From the NCBI RefSeq assembly GCF_000971175.1, contig NZ_BBLY01000009.1, forward strand, positions 1 to 64,000: a DNA stretch of 64,000 bases. The letters run 5' to 3'. Below the pieces are notes generated by a model. That model searched no databases, was not told the origin of the DNA, and worked only from the letters and a program-made list of their open reading frames with translations. Source of the DNA: Demequina pelophila (lineage in GTDB: Bacteria > Actinomycetota > Actinomycetes > Actinomycetales > Demequinaceae). This document shows positions 30,348 to 39,360 of this stretch, piece after piece; the stretch's first letter is position 1, and every line of letters begins with the position of its first letter. The position numbers and the translations under genes are program-made.

Positions 30348-31184
30348 GTGGCAGAACCGACCACCAGCTACCCATTCGGGGCTGAGGGCGCGGCGGCACC
30401 CGCGGGAGCGAAGTCGTCGGGCGTGAGCAGGCCGCGGCTGCGGGCCGAGGTGCTCATCGTGCTCGGGCTGTCGCTCGGGCAGTCGGCGATCTTCGCCGCG
30501 ATCCGCCTGGTCGAGCGGTACATGGCCACCACGCCCATCGGCGGGCAGTCGACCACGCTCAACCCGTCCGCCTCCCAGATCGACTGGCTCGACTTCTTCC
30601 TCCAGCTCCTGCGGATCGGCTTCTCGCTCATGCCGGTGGCGCTCACGCTGTACCTGCTGAGCCAGCGCGGCGCATCGTGGGCGCGGCGGCTGGGGCTGAC
30701 CGGCCCCGGCCGCGCCTGGTGGCGCGACGTGGGCTGGGGCTTCATCCTCGCGGCGTGCATCGGCCTGCCCGGGCTGGCGCTGTACTCCATCTCCCGGGCG
30801 ATGGGCCAGACGGTGCGCATCGACACGTCCGGCCTCCCCGACCTGTGGTGGTCGGCGACCGTGCTGCTGCTCGCGGCCGCGGCGGCGGGCGTGCTCGAGG
30901 AGTTCATCGCGGTGGGCTACCTGGCCACCCGGCTCAAGGATCTGGGCTGGTCCGTGCCGGCGATCATCCTCGCGTCCTCCCTGCTCCGCGGCGCCTACCA
31001 CCTCTACCAGGGCTGGCCCATGGCGCTGGGCAACGTCGTGATGGGCGTCGTGTTCACCTACGTCTACCTGCGCCGGGGCCGCCTCGCACCGCTGGTGCTC
31101 GCGCACTGGACGCTCGACGCGGTGGCGTTCGTCGGCCCCGAGGTGGTGCCGCATTCTTGGATGACGGCACTTGGTCTCACGTAG
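30348..31184 (+). CDS. CPBP-family intramembrane metalloprotease
   Basis: A 278-residue protein with about seven membrane helices. The CPBP (CAAX protease/bacteriocin-processing) motifs are present: EEFIAVGYLATR (about residue 184, EExxxxR-type), LLRGAYHLYQG with the metal His, and LVLAHWTLD. Start GTG at 30348 has a GGAGG-like site. It follows purB by 33 bases on the same strand and may be co-transcribed. The substrate is unknown, as for most members. Confidence 0.85.
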   Translation: MAEPTTSYPFGAEGAAAPAGAKSSGVSRPRLRAEVLIVLGLSLGQSAIFAAIRLVERYMATTPIGGQSTTLNPSASQIDWLDFFLQLLRIGFSLMPVALTLYLLSQRGASWARRLGLTGPGRAWWRDVGWGFILAACIGLPGLALYSISRAMGQTVRIDTSGLPDLWWSATVLLLAAAAAGVLEEFIAVGYLATRLKDLGWSVPAIILASSLLRGAYHLYQGWPMALGNVVMGVVFTYVYLRRGRLAPLVLAHWTLDAVAFVGPEVVPHSWMTALGLT

Positions 31185-31200
31185 CGGACATTCGCCCTCT

Positions 31201-31206
31201 TAGACT
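31201..31206 (+). promoter_or_regulatory. Candidate -10 box of a leaderless transcript
   Basis: TAGACT ends six bases before the ATG at 31213, so transcription would start at or next to the A of the start codon. No ribosome site precedes this ATG. The same six-base spacing is seen before vapB in this window. No clear -35 box is visible. Confidence 0.4.
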
Positions 31207-31212
31207 CGGGCC

Positions 31213-33687
31213 ATGACGTCGGCCGAGCCCCTCGCGAGCGAGGACGCGCACCCGGACAGGCCTCCGGTGCGGATCGTCGACGAACCCCAGACGCGGGTGC
31301 GCCGGACCACGGACCTGCTCGCGCTGATCCTCACGCTCGTCGGCGTCGTGCTGGTGCTGCTGCTCGCCGAGTACGCACTGTCCACCACGCAGGGCATCTC
31401 CCAGGACATCGCCGACCTGTCCCCGCTGCTCCAGCGCATCCTCGTGGCGCCGGTGAACCTGTTCACGGGCATCGTCGCCATCGTCATCCCCGGCGTGATG
31501 ATCGTGGACCTGCTCGTCCGTCGCGAGCCCCGGCGCCTGGTCGAGATGCTCGGCGCGGCGCTGCTCGCGCTCGTGCTCACGGTGGTCGTCGCCATCGCCG
31601 TCGTGTCCTGGGGCGACACGGACCTCATCACCGCGATGTCCCCGCGGGGGGCGCCGGCGCCGCAGTTCCCCGCCACCGTCGCCGCGAACGTCGCGCTGCT
31701 CACCGCGGCCGGCCGCCGCAACGCCCGCCGCACCCTGGGCCTGTCGTGGAACATCCTGTGGGTGGCGCTCGCGATCGGCACCATCTCCGGCGTCGTCACC
31801 ATCCCGGCGACGCTGCTCACCATCCTCCTCGGCCGCCTCGCGGGCCTGGGCCTGCGCTACTGGCTCGGCTCGACCGCGGACCGCGCCTACGGCCGGGACT
31901 TGGTCGAGGGCCTCGAGCGCGCCGGCTTCCAGCCGCGCGCGATCGTGCGCGCGGACATGACGCACGAGCACGAGCACCCCGAGCTGGACGCGGTGACCGA
32001 TGCGCTGGCCAGGACCCGCTCCGGCCGCGTCTACGCGGTGACGACGGTGGAGCAGTTCCACCTCCTCGCGGTCGCGCTCGACGGCGACCAGCAGGCCGCC
32101 GGCTTCCTGTCCAGGCTGTGGAACTCGATGCGCCTGCGCGGGATCGACACCCGCGCGGACGTGTCGCTGCGCCAGACCGCGGAGTCCACGGCGCTCGTCT
32201 CGCATGCGGCGCGCGTCGCCGGCGTGCGCACCGGCCGTGTGCTGGGCATGAGCCAGATCCGCGACACCATGCTCGTGGTCTATCAACGCCCGCCGGCCTC
32301 GCAGCCGCTGTCCGACATGCCCGACGAGGAGGTCACGGACGCGCTCCTCGACGCCATCTGGGCGGAGATCGCGCGCAGCCACGCCGCGGGCATCTCGCAC
32401 CGCGGACTCACGGCCGACTCGATCCTGGTGGCCGAGGGCCCCACCCCGGAGGAGCCGCTCGTGTGGCTCACCTCGTGGGAGATGGGCGAGACCGCCACCT
32501 CGGAGCTCGCCAAGCGCATCGACGTCGCCCAGGTCCTGGCCGCCACGTCGGTGGCGGTGGGCGCGGAGCGAGCCGTCGCATCGGCCTTCCGCACCCTGGG
32601 CGACTCGGACGTCGAGCAGGCCGCCCCGCTGCTGCAGACGATCGCCCTGCCGCGCGGCACGCGCGCGGCCATCAAGGCGAGCGACGACCACAAGCTGCTC
32701 GAGTCCGTGCGCGGCGCCATCCTGGCGCGCTCGCCCGAGGCCGAGGTACAGAGCGAGGACATCACCCGGTTCGGGTGGAAGACCGTCATCACGATCGGCC
32801 TGGGCCTGGTCGCCGTGGGCGTGCTGGTCGCGAGCTTTAATACGCAGGACTTCATCGACGCGGTGCAGCAGGCGAACCCGTGGTGGCTGCTCATCGGCTT
32901 CGCGTGGGCGCTGCTGACGTTCGTGGGCGCGGGGCTCGCGCTGGCGGCGTTCAGCCCCATCAAGCTGCCGTGGAGCCGGGTGCTGTTCACGCAGGTGGCG
33001 GCCGCGTACATCTCGATCGCGGTGCCCGCCGGCGTGGGCCCGGCGGCGCTCAACCTGAGGCTGCTGACGCGGCGCAAGGTGGCCACGCCGCTGGCCGTCG
33101 CGACCGTGGCGCTCGTGCAGGTGAGCGCGGTGGTCGTGACGGTGGTGGGCCTGATCGTGCTCACGCTCGTGTCGGGGTCGAACGGCGCGCTGGCGGCGCT
33201 GCCGAGCACCTCGGTGCTCATCGGGCTGGGCGTCGTGGTCGCGGTGTGCGCCGCGGCGCTCACGGTGCCGGCCGTGCGGTCGTGGGCCTCCAAGCGGATC
33301 ATGCCGACGCTGCGCCAGACCTGGCCGCGCCTCACCCAGGTGCTGGGCCAGCCGTGGCGCCTCGCGCTGGGGCTCAGCGGCAACCTGCTGCTCACCGTGG
33401 GGTTTGTGGGCGCGTTCCACGCGTCGCTCTCGGCGCTCGGCCAGGAGCTCGCGATCATCGACGTCGCGGTGCTGTTCTTCGTGGGCAACGCGGTGGGTGC
33501 GGCCGTGCCGACTCCTGGTGGTCTGGGTGCGGTGGAGCTCGCGCTGACCACGGGTCTCACCGGTGCGGGAGTGCCGTATCCGATCGCGCTGTCGTCGGTG
33601 CTGATCTACCGTCTCTTGACCTATTGGCTCCGGATGCCCCTGGGCTACGCGGCCATGAAGTTCCTGGAAGGCAAGGGAGAGCTGTAG
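31213..33687 (+). CDS. LPG-synthase-type flippase with kinase-like middle domain
   Basis: An 824-residue membrane protein. Three N-terminal helices (about 35-60, 77-95, 110-130) and a short fourth segment precede a soluble region (about 215-500). This reads like a degenerate protein kinase/APH fold (AGISHRGLTADSILVAEG resembles the catalytic loop HRDLxxxNIL). The C-terminal ~300 residues are the lysylphosphatidylglycerol-synthase TM/UPF0104 domain (AVPAGVGPAALNLRLL, AAVPTPGGLGAVELAL). It has no aminoacyl-transferase domain, so it likely moves a lipid rather than making lysyl-PG. It probably starts from a leaderless mRNA. Confidence 0.75.
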   Translation: MTSAEPLASEDAHPDRPPVRIVDEPQTRVRRTTDLLALILTLVGVVLVLLLAEYALSTTQGISQDIADLSPLLQRILVAPVNLFTGIVAIVIPGVMIVDLLVRREPRRLVEMLGAALLALVLTVVVAIAVVSWGDTDLITAMSPRGAPAPQFPATVAANVALLTAAGRRNARRTLGLSWNILWVALAIGTISGVVTIPATLLTILLGRLAGLGLRYWLGSTADRAYGRDLVEGLERAGFQPRAIVRADMTHEHEHPELDAVTDALARTRSGRVYAVTTVEQFHLLAVALDGDQQAAGFLSRLWNSMRLRGIDTRADVSLRQTAESTALVSHAARVAGVRTGRVLGMSQIRDTMLVVYQRPPASQPLSDMPDEEVTDALLDAIWAEIARSHAAGISHRGLTADSILVAEGPTPEEPLVWLTSWEMGETATSELAKRIDVAQVLAATSVAVGAERAVASAFRTLGDSDVEQAAPLLQTIALPRGTRAAIKASDDHKLLESVRGAILARSPEAEVQSEDITRFGWKTVITIGLGLVAVGVLVASFNTQDFIDAVQQANPWWLLIGFAWALLTFVGAGLALAAFSPIKLPWSRVLFTQVAAAYISIAVPAGVGPAALNLRLLTRRKVATPLAVATVALVQVSAVVVTVVGLIVLTLVSGSNGALAALPSTSVLIGLGVVVAVCAAALTVPAVRSWASKRIMPTLRQTWPRLTQVLGQPWRLALGLSGNLLLTVGFVGAFHASLSALGQELAIIDVAVLFFVGNAVGAAVPTPGGLGAVELALTTGLTGAGVPYPIALSSVLIYRLLTYWLRMPLGYAAMKFLEGKGEL

Positions 33688-33753
33688 CTGTGTCAGTTGG
33701 GAGCGCTATTGTAGCGACGCACCCGATCGTCTATCGCTCGAAGGTTAAACTCC

Positions 33754-34503
33754 ATGCCGATTCCGCCAACGTTGAAGGCCCAGATTTCGCTCAACACGGT
33801 CCAACCAGCATTCGCCATCAACGTCGACTCGTGGCGTGAGTGGCTCAACGGTGTCGGGGTCAACTTCGACGACTTTGGGATTCCCGACCGGCTCGATCGC
33901 ATGGCCGTTTCCACGATTGTGCACGAGCGCCTGGCGAACGGCCTCACCTCCGCTTCGAACGCGAGCGGGATTACGTGCGCATACATTGCTGTGAACGCTT
34001 GGGGCTACGGAGACGCCGGATATGGGCCGCATCGGGTGGCGGAGGCCCTCGCCGGAGGCCCCCAGACTGGACACCGAACGGTCGACTCCACTGTGCTCGA
34101 CCGGCTGGGCGAGGGCGCCAAGCTGGTGCTCGACCCTGACTACGCGCGAGCATCGGCCGAGACTCAGGGGTGGAAAGCAGGCGACTTCGAACTCGACCCC
34201 TCGACGTACGGGTACTACTACCTGAACAACGACGTCGGCCACGTTCGTGGCCTTGGGCCAGCGTTCTTCACGAAATGGCTGTGGGCAGTCTCCACACAGG
34301 GAGACCCCGAGACGGCATCGGCGCTCCCGATCCTCGACAAGCGGGTGCTCACATGGATGAATGCCAACTCAGATCTGGAGCTGGTCGACGGGCGCACGCC
34401 GTCATATGGAAAGTACGTCGAGCGGATCCGCGAGTGGGCTCGCGAGGCTGACACCACGCCGGGTCGGGTCGAGGAAGCCATCTTCGCTTTGACCGCACGC
34501 TAG
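33754..34503 (+). CDS. OGG-fold (8-oxoguanine glycosylase-like) protein
   Basis: A 249-residue protein resembling the OGG-fold domain proteins of actinobacteria. YYYLNNDVGHVRGLGPAFFTKWLW matches their helix-hairpin-helix-like core, and LPILDKRVLTWMN provides the conserved Asp that follows it. A Lys before the Asp-bearing loop is less certain. Base composition looks less GC-rich than that of its neighbours. A 66-base gap precedes it and a 480-base gene-free stretch follows, suggesting acquisition. A DNA-repair or defence-type DNA glycosylase role is inferred, not shown. Confidence 0.55.
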   Translation: MPIPPTLKAQISLNTVQPAFAINVDSWREWLNGVGVNFDDFGIPDRLDRMAVSTIVHERLANGLTSASNASGITCAYIAVNAWGYGDAGYGPHRVAEALAGGPQTGHRTVDSTVLDRLGEGAKLVLDPDYARASAETQGWKAGDFELDPSTYGYYYLNNDVGHVRGLGPAFFTKWLWAVSTQGDPETASALPILDKRVLTWMNANSDLELVDGRTPSYGKYVERIREWAREADTTPGRVEEAIFALTAR

Positions 34504-34985
34504 GCGAACTGCCCCCAGGCCAGAATGCCGATCAGCCGGCGGCTGCGCCGAAATCGGTTCACGAAGGGGCCAGGCCCGGCCGACAACGGACTGGATGCAC
34601 CTGGGAATTGCTCAGATACGAAGGCACCGTTTCGCGGCCTCCAGCCCGCCGCCCGAGCCCGTCTCGTGCTCAGACCCATCTGAGGAATTGCTCACCTACG
34701 GATGGATCTCACATTTGTTGCGCGGGAGGCGTGTGGCGACGCTCCGCTCCAGTTGCGACATCGACGAAGGCCAGTAGCGAGACTCGCCCCGGCCGCGCGC
34801 CGGCCCGATGCCTGTGAGTTCCGTCACGCCCCTCCAGGAGCGCCCGATCGAGCGGTCTGAGCGCGGCTGCGCCGCCGCTATTCTGGCACCGCTCTCCAGC
34901 CGCGCACCTTGCGTGTACGCCATCCCCAGGGAGCTGTCCCCGGTCCACCCCACCGGCACAGTCACGCCCACCTTGGAGGCACTAG
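34504..34985. other. 482-base gap without a convincing gene
   Basis: No credible coding frame is seen. It contains two similar ~20-base blocks (GGAATTGCTCAGATACGAAG at 34604-34623 and GGAATTGCTCACCTACGGAT at 34684-34703), 80 bases apart. At the end GGAGG serves as ribosome site for the next gene. The less GC-rich part next to the OGG-fold gene may be debris of transferred DNA. Confidence 0.6.
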
Positions 34986-37058
34986 GTGTCACAACTCCGT
35001 TCGACTTCTGCACCCCTGCGCGCCTCGATCCTTCGCGGGTGGGCAGGAGCCCTCGCCGCTGCGGTGCTGGTGACCGCAGGCCTGACGAGTGCGTCGGACG
35101 CCGCGGCGACCAACACCGAGACCGCGGCGCCGGGCGCGCTGACGGCGAGTCCGGGGAGCCGCGGCACGGATACGCTCGCGGTGCGCCGCGGCAACACCTA
35201 CTTCATCAAGAACTCGCTCACGCCCGGGGCGGCGGACATCACCTTCGCGTACGGCCGCGCAGACGACGTTGTGCTGGTGGGCGACTGGAACGGCGACGGC
35301 ATCGACACCCTCGCCGTCCGCCGCGGACGCACCTACCACTTCAAGAACTCCCTCGACGGCGGAGCCGCCGACGCCGTGGTCGTCTACGGCCGCGAGAACG
35401 ACACCGTCCTCGTCGGCGACTGGAACGGCGACGGCATCGACACCCTCGCCGTCCGCCGCGGACGCACCTACCACTTCAAGAACTCCCTCGACGGCGGAGC
35501 CGCCGACGCCGTGGTCGTCTACGGCCGCGAGAACGACACCGTCCTCGTCGGCGACTGGAACGGCGACGGCATCGACACCCTCGCCGTCCGCCGCGGACGC
35601 ACCTACCTGATCCGCAATGCAGTTTCCACCGGGATCGCGGATCGCGTGGTGAACTACGGGCGGGAGGACGATGCGGTGCTCGTGGGCGACTGGGATGGCG
35701 ACGCGGCGGGGTCGCCCGACGACGAAGCCGCGCCCGAGTCGCCTGACGACGACGAAGACTCGATTCCCGTGAGCGGTCCGCTCAGTTTCGACGCCGCTGT
35801 CGCGACGGTTTCGGAGTTGGGCGCCGCCTGGGCGGGCAGCTCGGTCAACGCGACCAGTTTCCGCCGCAGCGCCATCGTCTCCGGAACCTACGAGGGTGTC
35901 GAATTCCAGGTCGCCTCGTACTACTCGCCTACGGGTGACGTGATGCTCGCCCGCAGGGACGAGGGCGAGGCGGAGTGGACCGTCACGCGGACCGGGCTCA
36001 CGGGCAACGTCGACGACGCGCACAACGTCATCTCGCTCGGCGTCGACGGCAACGGCACCGTCCACCTGTCGTGGGGCATGCACAGCGCGCGACTGCGCTA
36101 CGCCACCTCGGCCGAGGGCGGCCAGGGCGCGGTCAGGGAGGTGCCGATGCTGGGCACCGACGAGGCTCATGTCACGTACCCCGAGTTCTACACGCGCACC
36201 GACGGCGACCTGTTCTTCCTCTACCGCAACGGCGGCAGCGGCCACGGCGACCTGGTGCTCAACAGGTTCGACGCCGCAAGCGGCGCATGGTCGCGCGTGT
36301 CGACCGCCGTGATCTCGGGCGAGGGGAAGCGAAGCGCCTACTGGCAGGCCGCGCTGGACGCGAACGACTGCCTCCACCTCACGTGGACGTGGCGCGAGAC
36401 TGCCGACGTCCGCACCAACCACGACGTCATGTACGCCGTGGCGACCGATGACACGGCCACCCGCTGGCAGCGGCACGACGGCACTCCGTACTCCCTCCCC
36501 ATCACCGCGGCGACCGGGGACGTGGTGGTCCCGATCCCGCAGGGCTCGAACCTCATCAACCAGACCGGCATGACCGTGGACGCGGCGGGCGTGCCGTACC
36601 TCGCCACGTACTGGGAGATCGGGGGCGTCACTCAGTACGCCGTCGTCACCCCGCGGACGGGCGAGTGGACCGTCGAGAACACGGGCATCCGGACCACCAT
36701 GTTCGATCTCGGCGGCATAGGCACGCGGGCGCTGCCGCTGTCCCGCCCCGATATCGCCGTCACCGGGTCCGGGGACGATGCGGTGGCGTATCTCATGCTG
36801 CGCGACCAGGAGCGCGGCAACGCGTTCACGATCGCGTCGCGCCGGCTTGCGGGGGACGATGCGTGGTCGCTTCGCGACGTCACCGCCTCGTCCGTCGGCC
36901 GGTGGGAGCCCTCATACGACCGTAGCGCGTGGCATCGTTCGGGCGAGCTGACGCTCTACGTCCAGCAGGTGGCGCAGATCAACGGCGACACGGTTGCGAT
37001 GGATAGCGCGGCGCCGGCCTATGTCGTCGACCTCGACCTCGGGGCGCTCGCCCGGTAG
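34986..37058 (+). CDS. Secreted BNR_4-type protein with four N-terminal 45-residue repeats
   Basis: A 690-residue exported protein with a signal peptide (GWAGALAAAVLVTAGLTSA). Four tandem 45-residue units follow (pattern DTLAVRRGRTYHFKNSLDGG...YGR...VLVGDWNGDG). An acidic linker (about 245-262) comes next, and then a ~420-residue BNR_4-like beta-propeller (DDAHNVISLGVDGNGTVHLSWGMHSARLRYA, YPEFYTRTDGDLFFLYRNGGSG). Such propellers occur in polysaccharide lyases and glycan-binding proteins. The GTG start has GGAGG eight bases upstream. The repeat module is the same as in the LGFP protein at 20974-22728, but here it sits at the N-terminus. Confidence 0.8.
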   Translation: MSQLRSTSAPLRASILRGWAGALAAAVLVTAGLTSASDAAATNTETAAPGALTASPGSRGTDTLAVRRGNTYFIKNSLTPGAADITFAYGRADDVVLVGDWNGDGIDTLAVRRGRTYHFKNSLDGGAADAVVVYGRENDTVLVGDWNGDGIDTLAVRRGRTYHFKNSLDGGAADAVVVYGRENDTVLVGDWNGDGIDTLAVRRGRTYLIRNAVSTGIADRVVNYGREDDAVLVGDWDGDAAGSPDDEAAPESPDDDEDSIPVSGPLSFDAAVATVSELGAAWAGSSVNATSFRRSAIVSGTYEGVEFQVASYYSPTGDVMLARRDEGEAEWTVTRTGLTGNVDDAHNVISLGVDGNGTVHLSWGMHSARLRYATSAEGGQGAVREVPMLGTDEAHVTYPEFYTRTDGDLFFLYRNGGSGHGDLVLNRFDAASGAWSRVSTAVISGEGKRSAYWQAALDANDCLHLTWTWRETADVRTNHDVMYAVATDDTATRWQRHDGTPYSLPITAATGDVVVPIPQGSNLINQTGMTVDAAGVPYLATYWEIGGVTQYAVVTPRTGEWTVENTGIRTTMFDLGGIGTRALPLSRPDIAVTGSGDDAVAYLMLRDQERGNAFTIASRRLAGDDAWSLRDVTASSVGRWEPSYDRSAWHRSGELTLYVQQVAQINGDTVAMDSAAPAYVVDLDLGALAR
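35169..35708 (+). repeat. Four tandem 135-bp coding repeats, two of them identical
   Basis: Units begin at 35169, 35304, 35439 and 35574. The units at 35304-35438 and 35439-35573 are identical over all 135 bases as read. The outer two units are diverged, so the central duplication is recent. The period keeps the reading frame. Confidence 0.92.
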
Positions 37059-37063
37059 GACCC

Positions 37064-37090
37064 GTGCGGCACGCCGGAGGCGCGCCGCAC
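37064..37090. terminator. Bidirectional hairpin terminator between convergent genes
   Basis: GTGCGGCACGCC (37064-37075) and GGCGCGCCGCAC (37079-37090) pair over 12 bases with one mismatch around a GGA loop. It fills the 43-base gap between the BNR_4 protein gene and the CNNM/HlyC gene. No T-run is present. Confidence 0.7.
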
Positions 37091-37101
37091 AGACCCCTGG
37101 G

Positions 37102-38292
37102 CTACTCCTGCTCGGATGCCGGCGCCGCCGCGAGCGTCACGGCGACGATGCGCCGCGCATCGGCCTCGACCACCTCGATCTCGTGATCGCCGGCCGGCAC
37201 CACGTCGCCCTCCTTCGCGAGCGCGCCCAGCCGCTCCACCACGTAGCCGCCGACGGTGTCGTACGGGCCTCGCGGCAGTTCGACCCCGGTGAGCTCCTCG
37301 AACTCGTCGAGGGTGACGATGCCGTCGGTGCCGCCGTACTCGTCCACCACCACCGCGATGTGCGAACCCGCGGTGCGGAGCTGCGACAGGGTGGGCACCA
37401 CGCGATTGGTGACGGGCACGGACGCGATGGGGCGCATCAGTCCGGCGATCGGCTCGTCCGACCCCCGTCCCAGGAGGTCGCGGACGTGGAGGAAGCCCAC
37501 CACATCGTCCACGTCCTCGCCGATGACGGGATAGCGCGAGTAGGGACGCTCGGCGACGGCGCGCGTCGCCGCACCGACGGTCATGCCGGCATCGAGGAAC
37601 GCGACCTCGCCACGCGGTCGCAGCACGGCGCCGATCGAGCGGTCGCCCGCGTCGATGACGTCGCCCAGGATGCGGCGCTCATCCTCCTCGAGCGACTCAT
37701 GCGCGGTGACCAGGTCGCGGATCTCGTCCTCCGTCATGGCCTCACCGGTCGCGCGCGGGTCTCCGCCGAGCAGCCTCACCACCGCATCGGTCGAGACCGA
37801 CAGCAGCCACACGACGGGCCGCATGAGCATGGCGAAGCGGTCGAGCGGCGGGCCGACCAGCCGGGCCACGGCGGTCGAGCGCTGCAACGCGATGCGCTTG
37901 GGCACCAGCTCGCCCAGCACCAGCGACAGGAACGCGATGACGAGCGTGAGCAGCACGAGCGCGACCGTCTGGGCCGCGCCCGTGCCCAGCCCCAGGCCCT
38001 CGAACACGGGGGCCAGGGAGGGCGCGATGGACGAGGCGCCGTACGCGGCGGAGGCGAAGCCCGCGACCGTCACCCCGATCTGCACCGCGGCGAGGAAGCG
38101 GTTGGGGTCGCGCGCGACCCGGGCGACGCGCGCGCCGCGCCGGCCCGACCGCTCGAGCTGGCGCAGTTGGCTCTCGCGCAGCGAGACGAGCGCGAGCTCG
38201 GTGCCGGCGAACAGCCCGCCGATCAGAATGAACAGCAGCACGAGCCCGACGCTGAGCCACACCGACTGGTCCACGGTCACCACCCCCGACAC
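37102..38292 (-). CDS. CNNM/HlyC-type transporter-associated protein (CBS domains)
   Basis: A 396-residue protein with an N-terminal CNNM/DUF21 membrane domain of three to four helices (about 8-30, 65-90, 105-130, 150-172). It contains the motifs GLFAGTELALVSL and LGELVPKRIAL. A pair of CBS domains (about 205-320) and a CorC/HlyC-type C-terminal domain (VVVDEYGGTDGIVTLDEF at about 320) follow. The family is linked to magnesium/cobalt efflux. Many actinobacteria carry two such genes in tandem; only one is seen here. It follows the SDR gene on the same strand with a 113-base gap. Confidence 0.9.
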   Translation of the reverse strand: MSGVVTVDQSVWLSVGLVLLFILIGGLFAGTELALVSLRESQLRQLERSGRRGARVARVARDPNRFLAAVQIGVTVAGFASAAYGASSIAPSLAPVFEGLGLGTGAAQTVALVLLTLVIAFLSLVLGELVPKRIALQRSTAVARLVGPPLDRFAMLMRPVVWLLSVSTDAVVRLLGGDPRATGEAMTEDEIRDLVTAHESLEEDERRILGDVIDAGDRSIGAVLRPRGEVAFLDAGMTVGAATRAVAERPYSRYPVIGEDVDDVVGFLHVRDLLGRGSDEPIAGLMRPIASVPVTNRVVPTLSQLRTAGSHIAVVVDEYGGTDGIVTLDEFEELTGVELPRGPYDTVGGYVVERLGALAKEGDVVPAGDHEIEVVEADARRIVAVTLAAAPASEQE

Positions 38293-38405
38293 GCTCGGGC
38301 GGCCCGGGGCCGCGCAGGGCAGGGGTGGCCGGCTCTGCCGGTGGGGTCATCCATGGCCCGCAGTGAAGCAAACCCGGCACGCCGGGTCAAACGGCCCGAC
38401 CCGGG

Positions 38406-39140
38406 CTACGGCACCCGGTGCACCACCTGGGCGGACACCTGGTCGCGCGGCATGATGAACACGTTGTCGATGTTCACGTGCGACGGACGGGAGGCGATCC
38501 AGCGCACGGTCTCGGCGATGTCCTCCGCGACCAGCGGCGTCATCCCCGCGTAGACCTTGTCCGCCTTGTCCTGGTCGCCATCGAAGCGCACCACGGAGAA
38601 CTCGGTCTCCACCAGACCCGGGTCGATCTGCGACACCCGGAGCGGCCGACCGATCATCTCCTTGCGGAGCACGCCCGACAGCGCGCCCACGGCGTGCTTG
38701 GCCGCGTTGTATCCGCCGCCGCCCGGGTAGGGCTCGCGGGCCGCGATCGAACCGATCGTGATGACCTGCCCGTCGCCTGACGCGAGCAGCTGCGGCAGCA
38801 GCGCGCGCGTCACCCGCAGCGTGCCCATGACATTCATCTCGTACATGCGCAGCCACTCGTCGTCCTTCGCCTCCGCAATGGAGGTGGTGCCCAGCGCGCC
38901 GCCCGCGTTGTTGACCAGCAGGTGGCACGCATCGACCCGCGCGGCGAACTCCTCGACCGACTCCGGGTCGGTGACATCCAGGCGCAGCGCGGTGCCCCCG
39001 ATCTCCGCGGCGAGCGCCTCGAGCCGGTCCAGGCGGCGGGCCGCGACCACCACGTGCCAGCCATCCGCGGCCAGCGCCCGCGCGCTCGCCGCACCGATTC
39101 CGCTGCTCGCTCCCGTCACGACCGCGACACGCTGGGACAT
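38406..39140 (-). CDS. Short-chain dehydrogenase/reductase
   Basis: A 244-residue classical SDR with the cofactor motif TGASSGIG, an Arg pair after strand two (AARRLDR) that favours NADP(H), LDVTD, and NNAGG. The catalytic Ser lies in ITIGSIAAREPYPGG and Tyr/Lys in YNAAKHAV. It ends with DNVFIMPRDQ, as in the YdfG/serine 3-dehydrogenase group. ATG at 39140 begins the conserved N-terminus; the open frame further to 39767 is antisense to the next gene. The true substrate is not known. Confidence 0.9.
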   Translation of the reverse strand: MSQRVAVVTGASSGIGAASARALAADGWHVVVAARRLDRLEALAAEIGGTALRLDVTDPESVEEFAARVDACHLLVNNAGGALGTTSIAEAKDDEWLRMYEMNVMGTLRVTRALLPQLLASGDGQVITIGSIAAREPYPGGGGYNAAKHAVGALSGVLRKEMIGRPLRVSQIDPGLVETEFSVVRFDGDQDKADKVYAGMTPLVAEDIAETVRWIASRPSHVNIDNVFIMPRDQVSAQVVHRVP

Positions 39141-39360
39141 GGATGCTCCGTTCACTCCGCGCCGGCCCGGCACCTCCGGGGGCGACGCGACCAGCATGGC
39201 GAGCCGGAACGCGCCGGGCCAGTACCAGAGCCCGTGTTGTCGCAGGTGCCACCGTGTTTCCCCGACGTAAAGACTGACCCCGCATCGTGGCCCCGCGTGG
39301 CCCTGGCCGTTCCGACCGCCGGACCCCACACTCGAGAACCATGACCAAGGAACCGCCCCG

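Noticed and set aside
28697-30385. Long plus-strand frames overlapping purB and the minisatellite
   Set aside because: They are shifted frames of purB with Arg/Ala-rich translations; the 10-bp array keeps frames open artificially.
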